Shown here: one piece after another, positions 45,782 to 53,638 of the stretch | Numbering within the stretch: position 1 is the first letter of the stretch | How the letters are laid out: each line of letters opens with the position of its first letter | Assembly (NCBI GenBank): GCA_036652815.1 | Contig: JAVVVE010000013.1 | Location: 1-64,000 of the forward strand | Direction of reading: 5' to 3' | Length of the DNA: 64,000 nucleotides | Source: SZUA-378 sp036652815 | Lineage (GTDB): Bacteria > Bacillota > Clostridia > Lachnospirales > Lachnospiraceae | Made by a program: the position numbers and the translations under genes | The notes under the pieces: generated by a model | Databases searched by the model: none | Told to the model about the DNA's origin: nothing | Seen by the model: only the letters and a program-made list of their open reading frames with translations

Positions 45782-46831
45782 ATGGCTGTAAAATATTTTA
45801 CTGAAAAGGAAAGATTTCAGCTTGAGTTATTGCTTAAAGAAAAATATACAATATATGAAATATCAAAAAAATTAGATAAATGTATAGCCACAATATACAA
45901 TGAAAAGAAAAGGGGAACGATTGAATTACTTAATAGTGATTTAACTACTAGAAAAGAATATTGTGCCGATTATTCCCAAAATTTATATCTTGAAAAGAGA
46001 ACTAATAAAGGTGCTAATCTTAAGATATCTAACGATTATAAACTTGTTGACTTTCTTGAAAACAAAATTTTAAATGAGCATTTTTCTCCTTATGCCTGTT
46101 TGTCATATATTAAAACACATCATCTTAAATTTAAAACTTCTATTTGTTTCAAGACGCTTTATAATTATATTGACAGTGGCTTGTTTTTAAATATTAGTAA
46201 TAAAAATCTCATTATGAAATGTAAATCAAAAAATTATAAATCTCATTCTCACAAGTCTTCTGTATCTCTTAATAATATAAAAGGTCAGCTTAATTCGGTC
46301 GATTCTAGAGCGTTAGAGGTCTTAGATAGGGATTGTTACGGTAACTGGGAAATGGATACTGTAGTAGGCACAAGGGGCGGTTCTAAGGCATGTCTTTTGG
46401 TTCTGTCGGAGCGTATGACTAGACAAGAAATAGTATTAAAAATTGCTGATAAAACGCAAAAGTCTGTGGTAGATGCTTTAGATAATTTGGAGCGTGAAAT
46501 GGGATTTGATTCTTTTGTAAAAACATTTAAGACAATAACTGTGGATAACGGTGCTGAATTTTTAAATTCCAGTGAAATTGTAAAATCTACTTTTGATAGT
46601 GGTAATCGTACCTTGTTGTATTACTGCCACCCATATAGTGCTTGGGAACGTGGAACTAACGAAAACATCAATAAAATGATACGTAGGTTTATTCCAAAAA
46701 AATCAGATATAGGACAATATACAGTAAGTCAAATAAAAAGTATTGAACAATGGATAAATAATTACCCTCGTAAGATTTTCAATGGATATTCCAGTAATGA
46801 TTATCTTGCTAGCTTGCAACTTAGCTTTTAA
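45782..46831 (+). CDS. IS30-family DDE transposase of the inovirus
   Basis: 349 aa from the ATG at 45782 (GAGAGGGGTG upstream). An N-terminal helix-turn-helix (KYTIYEISKKLDKCIATIYNE) precedes a DDE domain: Asp192 in WEMDTVVG, Asp255 in TVDNGAEF and Glu289 in SAWERGTNENIN, the D-33-E spacing of IS30. It is the only recombinase in the element. IS30-type transposases serve as integrases in some Spiroplasma and other inoviruses. No separate IS ends hug the gene. Confidence 0.85.
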   Translation: MAVKYFTEKERFQLELLLKEKYTIYEISKKLDKCIATIYNEKKRGTIELLNSDLTTRKEYCADYSQNLYLEKRTNKGANLKISNDYKLVDFLENKILNEHFSPYACLSYIKTHHLKFKTSICFKTLYNYIDSGLFLNISNKNLIMKCKSKNYKSHSHKSSVSLNNIKGQLNSVDSRALEVLDRDCYGNWEMDTVVGTRGGSKACLLVLSERMTRQEIVLKIADKTQKSVVDALDNLEREMGFDSFVKTFKTITVDNGAEFLNSSEIVKSTFDSGNRTLLYYCHPYSAWERGTNENINKMIRRFIPKKSDIGQYTVSQIKSIEQWINNYPRKIFNGYSSNDYLASLQLSF

Positions 46832-46866
46832 TATTTTAATATATAACAACTTATCTAATCTTAAAT

Positions 46867-46884
46867 AATTCAATCGCTTGAACT
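46867..46884 (+). promoter_or_regulatory. 18-bp palindrome, copy 4 (degenerate, inverted relative to copy 3)
   Basis: AATTCAATCGCTTGAACT equals the reverse complement of copy 3 at 17 of 18 positions. Copies 3 and 4 therefore flank rep plus transposase in inverted orientation. Confidence 0.6.
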
Positions 46885-47061
46885 ATTAGTATTAATCTGC
46901 GGAAAAATCCCGAATAAAGAAAATGAAAGAAAACGATAGCACACCCACAGGGGGATTCTAAGGGGGAAAGCCTTAGTACTACCTCTTTGATTGTTATTTT
47001 TTGTGCATAATGTATGATTAATTGCTGTTTGTTTTGTGCAATTTGCTATTTCGTATTTATA

Positions 47062-47080
47062 TTCTAATTTACTATTGCAA
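47062..47080 (-). repeat. Right terminal inverted repeat of the inovirus
   Basis: Read on the minus strand: TTGCAATAGTAAATTAGAA, 15 of 19 identical to the left repeat at 38553-38571, and again 6 bp from the 15-bp direct repeat. Confidence 0.6.
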
Positions 47081-47086
47081 TCCACC

Positions 47087-47101
47087 AAAATACACCGTAA
47101 A
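47087..47101 (+). repeat. attR: right 15-bp direct repeat
   Basis: AAAATACACCGTAAA, identical to 38532-38546; host sequence resumes at 47102. Confidence 0.85.
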
Positions 47102-47107
47102 GATATC

Positions 47108-47136
47108 TTCACATACACTATTTCTAAGACTATATT
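47108..47136 (+). promoter_or_regulatory. Possible amidase promoter
   Basis: TTCACA (47108-47113), 17-bp spacer, TATATT (47131-47136). If used, the leader would be only about 10 bases, with no ribosome binding site. It lies just outside attR and so is not disrupted by the phage. Confidence 0.4.
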
Positions 47137-47152
47137 GAAAGTGTGTATCTTT

Positions 47153-47680
47153 ATGTCATATACGATTATGATCGATCCGGGGCATGGTGGAAGCAATCCC
47201 GGTGCTACCTTTCAGGGAAGGTTGGAGAAAGACGATGCCCTTGCCCTCTCTTTAGCGATTGGCTCTATCTTAGAAGCAAGTGGAATCAATGTGCTCTATA
47301 CCAGAACCGCTGACCTCTATGAGACTCCCTTCCAAAAAGCACAAGATGGTAATCTCGCCGGTGCAGACTTATTCTTATCCATCCATCGTAACAGCAGCCT
47401 CTATCCGGAGATGTATGCCGGTGTAGAGAGTTTGGTCTATAATGATATCGGTGTCGCCGGTCTCATAGCACGTAATATCAACAGTGAATTAGAAAAACTC
47501 GGTTTTCGCAACATTGGTGTATCGGAACGTCCTAACCTCATCGTATTAAACAGCAGCAATATGCCTGCTGTCCTGGTGGAAGTCGGATTTATCAATACAG
47601 AAAGTGACAATCAATTATTTGATAGCAAATTTGATGCGATCGCTCAAGCGGTAGCCGATGGCGTACTTGAATCCATATGA
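47153..47680 (+). CDS. N-acetylmuramoyl-L-alanine amidase (Amidase_3, CwlD-like)
   Basis: 175 aa. Zinc ligands and catalytic residues of Amidase_3 are visible: IDPGHGG, E in the RLEKDDAL region, SIHRNSS, and VEVGFINTESD. There is no signal peptide from the ATG at 47153, nor a cell-wall-binding domain, so it could be a minimal sporulation or cytosolic amidase, or the real start may lie upstream in a region altered by the phage. The frame is open to 47036 inside phage DNA, which is not host sequence. Its 3' end overlaps the convergent CorC-like gene by 37 bp. Confidence 0.85.
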   Translation: MSYTIMIDPGHGGSNPGATFQGRLEKDDALALSLAIGSILEASGINVLYTRTADLYETPFQKAQDGNLAGADLFLSIHRNSSLYPEMYAGVESLVYNDIGVAGLIARNINSELEKLGFRNIGVSERPNLIVLNSSNMPAVLVEVGFINTESDNQLFDSKFDAIAQAVADGVLESI

Positions 47681-48936
47681 TCCTGATCCGGTAGAATCAT
47701 GCGGACTGATTCGATACGGTTCTGTTTAATGGATTCAGCAACTAACTGGATACCCTCCGGCGTTGTGACACTCTCTCCAATAGCCGGAAGCTTATCCAGA
47801 GCTTCGATAATGATGCCGCCAATAGAATCATAATCTTCTGATGCGAACGTAGTTCCCAATGCATCATTGATATCATCCAGTTTCATACTGCCCGCAATAA
47901 TGTATTCATTCTCTGCTACTTCTTTAATAAACTCTTCTTCATATTCATCATATTCATCTCGAATCTCTCCGACGATTTCTTCTAACAAATCTTCCAGGGT
48001 AATAAGACCAACGGTAGCACCATATTCATTTAATACAAAAGTTACACTATCGTTGGAGGAACGCATCTCCACCAACAGATCTGCCGTTTTCTTAAACTCA
48101 TAAGTATAATGAGCGGTACGTAAAATATTGCGAATACAAAACTGCTCCCTATTATCCACCAATAGAATATCTTTCATATTAATCAAGCCTATAATATTGG
48201 AGGTGTCATTCTCATAAACCGGTATTCTGGTATACATAGATTCTTTAAAAGTAGACAGCACTTCTTCATAAGAAGCAGATACATCAACCGTTGTCATATC
48301 GATTCGTGGGATCATTATGTCCTTGGCACACGAATCCCCAAAATCAAATACATTATAAATCATCTCTCGTTCTTCAGATTCAATCACACCGTCTTCATGA
48401 CTCACATCCACAATCGTCTTAAGTTCGCTCTCTGTAATAGAATCATCCTTGGTATCAACATCTATATGTAAGAGTTTAAGCAGTGACCCCGATATAACAT
48501 CTACAATCCGAATCACAGGTGTAAACAAATACATCAGCACACAAATCGTCGATGCATAAGTCAATGCAATCTTCTCTGCCCGCAAAGAAGCACAAGTCTT
48601 AGGTACAATCTCTCCCAAAATCAAAATCAGAATCGTTAGAACCCCAGTTGCAAATCCAACAGCAATATTTCCTCCGATTCGAATCGCTAATGTAGTGGAT
48701 AATGCCGACGCTGAAAGATTAACAATGTTATTACCAATCAAAACGGTACTTAACATCTTACCGGAATGGTCAAGAATATTCTGTAACGCAACTGCACGTT
48801 TATCTCCTTCTTCTGCGAGACTTCTGATACGAATACGATTTACCGTAGTCATAGCAGTCTCTGCTGACGAGAAAAAAGCAGATAAAGCTAATAAAACAAG
48901 TAATACAAATACCTGAATGACACTCTGTGTGTCCAA
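47644..48936 (-). CDS. CNNM/HlyC-CorC family membrane protein (DUF21-CBS-CorC_HlyC)
   Basis: 430 aa from a TTG start with AAAGGAG about 12 bp upstream. An N-terminal DUF21 domain with about four membrane segments (about 1-190), a CBS pair (about 200-330) and a C-terminal CorC_HlyC domain (about 345-420). Members are linked to Mg2+/Co2+ export or resistance; the older name hemolysin is misleading. The last 12 codons overlap the amidase gene tail to tail. Confidence 0.9.
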   Translation of the reverse strand: MDTQSVIQVFVLLVLLALSAFFSSAETAMTTVNRIRIRSLAEEGDKRAVALQNILDHSGKMLSTVLIGNNIVNLSASALSTTLAIRIGGNIAVGFATGVLTILILILGEIVPKTCASLRAEKIALTYASTICVLMYLFTPVIRIVDVISGSLLKLLHIDVDTKDDSITESELKTIVDVSHEDGVIESEEREMIYNVFDFGDSCAKDIMIPRIDMTTVDVSASYEEVLSTFKESMYTRIPVYENDTSNIIGLINMKDILLVDNREQFCIRNILRTAHYTYEFKKTADLLVEMRSSNDSVTFVLNEYGATVGLITLEDLLEEIVGEIRDEYDEYEEEFIKEVAENEYIIAGSMKLDDINDALGTTFASEDYDSIGGIIIEALDKLPAIGESVTTPEGIQLVAESIKQNRIESVRMILPDQDHMDSSTPSATA

Positions 48937-49045
48937 AATAAAATCAACTCCTTTATGGGTTATATTTCCTGTTCATAAGGAATATACAATATATTAAAAG
49001 AGGTTGTCAAGTGAATGTATGCGAACGCATGCAGAAGGAGTGAAT

Positions 49046-49420
49046 ATGCAACAAAAAAAACACAATCATACCATCCTGCTTTCTCTCATGAAATGTCTAC
49101 TAGGTGCTTATATCTTAACCGGTGGGTGTTTATTATTACTGGCCTTATTATTATATCGTTTTCAGCTAAGTGAATCTGTCGTTACGATTGCCATCATTAT
49201 CATCTATATTATCGCAACCTTTGCTGCAGGACTCATCGTTGGCAAAAAAATGGAAAAGCGGAAATTTCTCTGGGGATTATTAACCGGAAGTCTCTATTTT
49301 GTGATCCTAATGGTAATATCGCTCCTAATCAATCATTCCATTACCGATGTCACAACACACATTCTGACTACTTTTTTATTATGTGCCGGCAGTGGCATGC
49401 TAGGTGGCATGTTGTCGTAA
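49046..49420 (+). CDS. TIGR04086-like small membrane protein
   Basis: 124 aa with four hydrophobic segments; the second and third carry a GLIVGKKMEKRKFLWGLLTG linker typical of this family of unknown function. AAGGAG lies 5 bp before the ATG at 49046. A small hairpin (GCG-AA-CGC around 49020-49031) precedes the ribosome binding site. Its 3' end overlaps the LytTR gene on the other strand by 21 bp. Confidence 0.8.
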   Translation: MQQKKHNHTILLSLMKCLLGAYILTGGCLLLLALLLYRFQLSESVVTIAIIIIYIIATFAAGLIVGKKMEKRKFLWGLLTGSLYFVILMVISLLINHSITDVTTHILTTFLLCAGSGMLGGMLS

Positions 49421-50110
49421 GAACTCCTGAAGTTTCTCTTTTACATAATTCTTATTGCCTCTTTGCACCGGTAAATGTATGTGATTTTCAAGAACAACTT
49501 CATGTGAATGCAGTTCCTTGAGAAAAGCCAGATTTATAATATAGGAACAAGCAATGGGTGCAAAGACACTGGCATCCAATTGTTCTGCTATATGGTGCAT
49601 CGTGCAATAAGTGACATACTGTCTCGATTTTGCATGGATATGTACTTTTCTTTTTTCCTTTTCAAAATAGATGATATCCGAGCAATCCAGTACATAATAA
49701 TCTCTGTCAAAAGAAAAATTGAATTTCGGCACCATGATCTGACAATATTCATTTGCTTTTGTTAAAACCATCCGCATTCGTTCCAGCGTAATCGGTTTAA
49801 TCAGAAAATCAAATGCCCATACTTGAAACACTTCTTGAATACGTTCCAGATGATTTGCCAAAAAAACAATCAGCACTTTGCTGTCCATCTTTCGTATGCT
49901 TCTCGCTACTGCCATGCCATCCGTTTTATGCATCTCCAAATCCAAAATATAGAGATCATACTTCGGATTGCATACCTTAAGATGCTTTAATAATTCCATT
50001 CCGTTTAAAAAAACATCATATTCATTCATGCTAAAAGAGAGTGCTTCCAGCACTCGTTCCAATTGTTCTATTCCTTCACAAGAGTCATCACATATTGCCA
50101 ATCTCAGCAC
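49400..50110 (-). CDS. LytTR-family response regulator (AgrA/ComE-like)
   Basis: 236 aa from a GTG start. A receiver domain (about 1-120) with DD near residue 8 and the phosphoacceptor Asp in LYILDLEMHKTDGM, then a LytTR DNA-binding domain (about 135-232; YVLDCSDIIYFEKEKRKVHI). Such regulators usually act with a HPK10-type kinase in peptide signalling; no such kinase is adjacent. Ribosome binding site is weak (AGG). Confidence 0.9.
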   Translation of the reverse strand: MLRLAICDDSCEGIEQLERVLEALSFSMNEYDVFLNGMELLKHLKVCNPKYDLYILDLEMHKTDGMAVARSIRKMDSKVLIVFLANHLERIQEVFQVWAFDFLIKPITLERMRMVLTKANEYCQIMVPKFNFSFDRDYYVLDCSDIIYFEKEKRKVHIHAKSRQYVTYCTMHHIAEQLDASVFAPIACSYIINLAFLKELHSHEVVLENHIHLPVQRGNKNYVKEKLQEFLRQHAT

Positions 50111-50156
50111 TGTAATTACCTGCTTATATCATTCTTTCTTTATTATCACTAACTAC

Positions 50157-50492
50157 CTAGTCTTCCAGATGCATATCAAAAAAGCATTGAATATAGATCA
50201 TTAAGCGTTCCATCACTTTCTTTTTATGTCCGGCTATCATGTGAATAATCTCCGCTTCGTAGATAACCTCTTTTTTGTCCAGACTGTCAATCAGCAAATA
50301 ATCAACTGTAGTATCCAGTATATTGGCAATCTTTAATAAAGTTGGCAGTCCAACCTTGGTAGTTGCATTTTCTATTGCACTGATATGTTTTGCGGTTCGT
50401 CCACTTAACTCAGCTAGTTTTTCTTGTGTCAGGTCAGCATCTTCCCTTTTTTCGCGGATTCTATTGCCCAATTCAAGGTAATTTACTTCCAT
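50157..50492 (-). CDS. XRE-family transcriptional regulator
   Basis: 111 aa. The N-terminal 65 residues are a Cro/CI helix-turn-helix (LTQEKLAELSGRTAKHISAIE), with IGNRIREKREDADLT as helix 1. The C-terminal part is short and helical. GAGGAG precedes the ATG. It is transcribed toward the LytTR gene 46 bp away, so the two may be one unit. Confidence 0.9.
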   Translation of the reverse strand: MEVNYLELGNRIREKREDADLTQEKLAELSGRTAKHISAIENATTKVGLPTLLKIANILDTTVDYLLIDSLDKKEVIYEAEIIHMIAGHKKKVMERLMIYIQCFFDMHLED

Positions 50493-50870
50493 ATTTTTCC
50501 ACTCCTCAATATGTGTTTATTGTAAGCAAATTATCTTTTCAAAATAACCACCTACATAGAGAGTATCCCTCCATGTAGGTGGTGGTGTTTTGGTTAGATT
50601 TGTGTTTGTTGTAAATAAAGGCTCTTTGGGACTGATAAAACGATACTCGGATGGGTACTTGATGTACTGCAGCCTTGCGGATATGCATGGATACATGATG
50701 GCACGTTCATGTAAATAGATTGTTATATATGGCCTCTCCGAGTTAACGTTTATCTGTTTTTACTATTCTCAAATAGTATGATGATAGTATAACAAATTAC
50801 AAGGCTTTTTTCGTCTGCATGTAATTAATTGTCGTTTTCTGGTACTTATCAGTACGAAAGAATCAATATC
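50493..50870. other. Intergenic region with a large hairpin
   Basis: ACCACCTACAT (50547-50557) pairs with ATGTAGGTGGT (50573-50583), an 11-bp perfect stem with T-rich flanks on both sides, likely a terminator for the phosphopantetheinyl transferase transcript. From about 50605 to 50720 the + strand has a short open frame (VNKGSLGLIKRYSDGYLMYC and on) without convincing start signals. No other gene is supported. Confidence 0.45.
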
Positions 50871-51560
50871 TTAAAAGAGTTCTACGTGTTGCAGACCCTT
50901 TTTCCATTGTTCCTCACTGCATACTGCAATATCGTAATCTTTCATAGATACATAATGTGTTACATAAAGCTTAGGATAACTGTAACTTTGTACTTCCGGC
51001 TCATCCATAGGTAAAGTCATATTATCACACAGGATTCCGCTCGTTTCTTCTTCATAGAATGTTTGTAATTCCTGCTGCATTCCTTTTCCCGTATACTTAA
51101 CATAGCTTTCTTTGCTCGTCCATATTCGGCAAAAAGCATCTGTTTGTTTTTCTCCTGATAATACTTCCAATCTTTGATACTCTATCGGTGCAAACCATCT
51201 GCGGGCGATCGCTGCCTGATAAGGACGTTTTTTTTGAATATCAATCCCCACCTCAGCAGAAGCTACCGCACAGACCGCATAATTTCCCGAATGCGATAAA
51301 TTGTAATGAAAAGTGCTGTCGTTCACACAATATGGTTTTCCATGTTCTCCATAAGCTTCCCTAAGCTCTTCTTTCGTACCGGTCCACTCATCCCATGCAT
51401 ATTGCAAAAGCAGTGATGCCAGCAGACCTCTACGCTTATCCTCTGCCTGCCTGCACTGCTCTATCTTTTTTTTTCGTTCTGTACTTACCGTTTTAAGCCC
51501 TGCATCATAATGTGACAGCTCGCATAATGGCGTGGTACTTGCAATATATACTTTTATCAT
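50871..51560 (-). CDS. 4'-phosphopantetheinyl transferase (Sfp family)
   Basis: 229 aa. Family motifs: GIDIQKKRP (Mg2+ binding Asp) near residue 104 and FCRIWTSKESYVKYTGKGM near residue 144. It moves 4'-phosphopantetheine from CoA to carrier proteins of fatty-acid, polyketide or nonribosomal peptide enzymes. Sfp-type length rather than AcpS. No carrier-protein genes are in the window, so its partner is unknown. AGGAG precedes the ATG. Confidence 0.92.
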   Translation of the reverse strand: MIKVYIASTTPLCELSHYDAGLKTVSTERKKKIEQCRQAEDKRRGLLASLLLQYAWDEWTGTKEELREAYGEHGKPYCVNDSTFHYNLSHSGNYAVCAVASAEVGIDIQKKRPYQAAIARRWFAPIEYQRLEVLSGEKQTDAFCRIWTSKESYVKYTGKGMQQELQTFYEEETSGILCDNMTLPMDEPEVQSYSYPKLYVTHYVSMKDYDIAVCSEEQWKKGLQHVELF

Positions 51561-51573
51561 CTCTACTCCTCAG

Positions 51574-53613
51574 TCATGATTGATAGATTGCCTCTAACAG
51601 AATACGATACATCTCATCCACATTGATTGGTTTTGAAATATGTCCGTTCATACCTGCTTCTAATGACTTTTGTACATCTTCCATAAATGCATTGGCAGAC
51701 ATCGCATAGATAGGTATTGATTCGGCATCAGCCTGTTTTGATGCACGAATCGTAGTTGCCGCTTCCAGACCGGACATAACAGGCATACGAATATCCATCA
51801 AAATCACTTTATAATAACCGCTCTTATGATTCCTAAATTGTTCTACGGCATCTAACCCATTCACAGCTATTTCCACCACTAGATTCTTCTGTTCTAGCAG
51901 TGTTTGTGCAATCTCTCTATTTAAATCATTATCTTCTACCAGCAATACCCGTTCTCCTCGAAATAGCTGCAGTTCTATCTGCTCTTCCGGGATTGGTATT
52001 TCCGGTTCTCTTCCTTCCGTCAGTTGCGAAAGCATCATACAGATCGTAGATTGAAAACATGGTTTTTGCAAAAAATAATCAATCATCGAATCTATTTCCA
52101 GCAGCGAAAATGCCTCTCTATCAGCGGTCGATTCTACCACGATCTTCACATCGTTTCCAAAAAGCTTACGAATCTGACCAATCAAATCAATCGGCTCTAC
52201 TTCTTCCATCTCCCATTCAATTATGATCAATTGTACTTTTGGAGTTTTTGATTTCGTCAAACGTGCCATAGCATCTTGGGCTGTCAGAACCCAGTTTGAT
52301 TTTACTTTACAATCCCATAGGTTCAATGATAGCTGAGTGCAAATAATAGGATCGTGATCCACAATTAAGGCAGTATATCCTTCAAAGAGTGGTTGTTGTT
52401 GCTGTTGTTCGTTGCAAAGTGCATGGTCAAGTTCCAGCCATACATAGGCTGAAAATTTACTTCCATCTCCTCGCACGCTCTGCACTCTGACATTACCATT
52501 CATCATATGTGCATAATTGCTGGCAATCGCCAAGCCAAGACCAGAACCACTCTGTTCTGCACCTGTCGATTCCATATCGGACGATTCCATGCGTTCAAAA
52601 GGATCGAAAATCTTGTCAATCATACCTGTATCAATCCCAATACCATTATCCTTAACAATAAACAGAAGTTCTACAGAGGTTTTATTTCTTCGCACTTCTG
52701 TAATGAAGAACTCAATGCGTCCTCCCTCCTGTGTAAATTTTACAGCATTGCTCAGTAAATTCATGACAATTTGATTCAGCTTTACTTTGTCACCATAATA
52801 TCTGTCTTCCATGTTGTGTGCCACAATCACTTGAAACGTCTGCTGCTTCTCTTGTGCCTGCTGTCCTATGATAATTTTAATATCCTGTATAAAAGCAACA
52901 AAATCAAAAGAATTGCGATGTAAAATCATCTTACCGCTCTCAATCTTTGACATGTCCAGGATATCGTTAATCAGTGACAAAAGATACTGTGCAGAGGTCT
53001 CTACCTTGTCCAGACAATTGAGTGCATAGGAAGTGTCTTCAATAGACTCCCTTGTCAGTCTTATCATCCCCATAATCACATTCATCGGTGTTCTGATATC
53101 ATGTGACATACGAGATAAAAAATCCGATTTAGCTTCATTCACACGTTCTGCCATCTGGAGTGCATTATACAGCATCGCAGAATGTTCTTCCAATTGCTGT
53201 TGTAGTTCCATTTGGTCTGTGATATCCGTAAATGCTTGATAAATAACCGGATTCCCAGCAATAGATTCTTGTGTAAAAATACCAACCAGATGAATCCAGA
53301 TCGAAGGTTTGTCTTTACGCGGTAAACGACAGGTGCACTCATACCTGGGTGCACCCCGTTCAACTGCATAATAAAGACTTTCGCATATCTTTTTCCACTC
53401 TTCTATGGCATCCTCGTAAAAGCGATCTCCTCTGTTATGGTACTTCGTTGCAAATTCTTCCTTGGTATAGCCTATCATATTATAAAAATAATTATTCGCC
53501 CATACTAATGTAAAGTGTTCATTCATGTAGTGTTTGCTTACACTCACATGCAAGGAAGTCATAAGCACATTGTATTCTTGCATCACCTGATTCTTATCAT
53601 CTGTTTCCAGCAT
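51574..53613 (-). CDS. Hybrid sensor histidine kinase with PAS and two receiver domains
   Basis: 679 aa from the ATG at 53613 (AGAGGA upstream; the longer frame overlaps adeC). No membrane segment is seen. PAS domain (about 20-140), HisKA with the phospho-His in FLSRMSHDIRTPMN, HATPase_c with NAVKF, DNGIGID and GSGLGLAIA, a first receiver whose usual Asp is replaced by Glu (LIIIEWEME), and a second intact receiver (VILMDIRMPVMSG). A poly-Gln run separates kinase and receivers. A cytosolic signalling protein; its input is unknown. Confidence 0.9.
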   Translation of the reverse strand: MLETDDKNQVMQEYNVLMTSLHVSVSKHYMNEHFTLVWANNYFYNMIGYTKEEFATKYHNRGDRFYEDAIEEWKKICESLYYAVERGAPRYECTCRLPRKDKPSIWIHLVGIFTQESIAGNPVIYQAFTDITDQMELQQQLEEHSAMLYNALQMAERVNEAKSDFLSRMSHDIRTPMNVIMGMIRLTRESIEDTSYALNCLDKVETSAQYLLSLINDILDMSKIESGKMILHRNSFDFVAFIQDIKIIIGQQAQEKQQTFQVIVAHNMEDRYYGDKVKLNQIVMNLLSNAVKFTQEGGRIEFFITEVRRNKTSVELLFIVKDNGIGIDTGMIDKIFDPFERMESSDMESTGAEQSGSGLGLAIASNYAHMMNGNVRVQSVRGDGSKFSAYVWLELDHALCNEQQQQQPLFEGYTALIVDHDPIICTQLSLNLWDCKVKSNWVLTAQDAMARLTKSKTPKVQLIIIEWEMEEVEPIDLIGQIRKLFGNDVKIVVESTADREAFSLLEIDSMIDYFLQKPCFQSTICMMLSQLTEGREPEIPIPEEQIELQLFRGERVLLVEDNDLNREIAQTLLEQKNLVVEIAVNGLDAVEQFRNHKSGYYKVILMDIRMPVMSGLEAATTIRASKQADAESIPIYAMSANAFMEDVQKSLEAGMNGHISKPINVDEMYRILLEAIYQS

Positions 53614-53638
53614 GGATTCTATTCCTCTCCAAAAGGGA

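Larger units (their letters stand above)
46832..47086 (+). other. Right arm of the inovirus, non-coding
   Basis: Contains palindrome copy 4, then a G-rich island (46950-46976) with a CTAAGG/CCTTAG stem (46958-46963 with 46971-46976), then AT-rich sequence up to the right terminal inverted repeat. The G-rich island differs sharply from the rest of the phage. I see no gene; it may include an origin or packaging site. Confidence 0.5.
38532..47101 (+). mobile_element. Integrated filamentous phage (inovirus) with IS30-family transposase
   Basis: About 8.56 kb between identical 15-bp direct repeats. All 14 genes read on the + strand and are far more AT-rich than the flanks. Contents in order: regulator, small Cys protein, possible ssDNA-binding protein, two small membrane proteins, two major coat genes, another small membrane protein, pIII-like adsorption protein, pVI-like protein, an 82-aa protein, Zot/pI ATPase, HUH Rep, IS30-type transposase. 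Zot, HUH Rep and short helical coat genes together are the inovirus hallmark set. No gene is visibly broken, so it may be active. Confidence 0.88.

Noticed and set aside
44819..46884. A separate IS30 insertion sequence inside the phage, bounded by palindrome copies 3 and 4
   Set aside because: The same palindrome occurs twice more outside this interval, rep would lie inside the IS, and no target duplication is seen, so the transposase is better treated as a phage gene.
46995..47020. dif-like sequence GCATAATGTAT
   Set aside because: It matches one half of a dif site only; the XerC/XerD second half is not recognisable and it does not coincide with the 15-bp repeat.
47036..47152. 39-residue N-terminal extension of the amidase
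   Set aside because: Most of it lies in phage DNA left of attR, and the Amidase_3 fold starts at the ATG at 47153.
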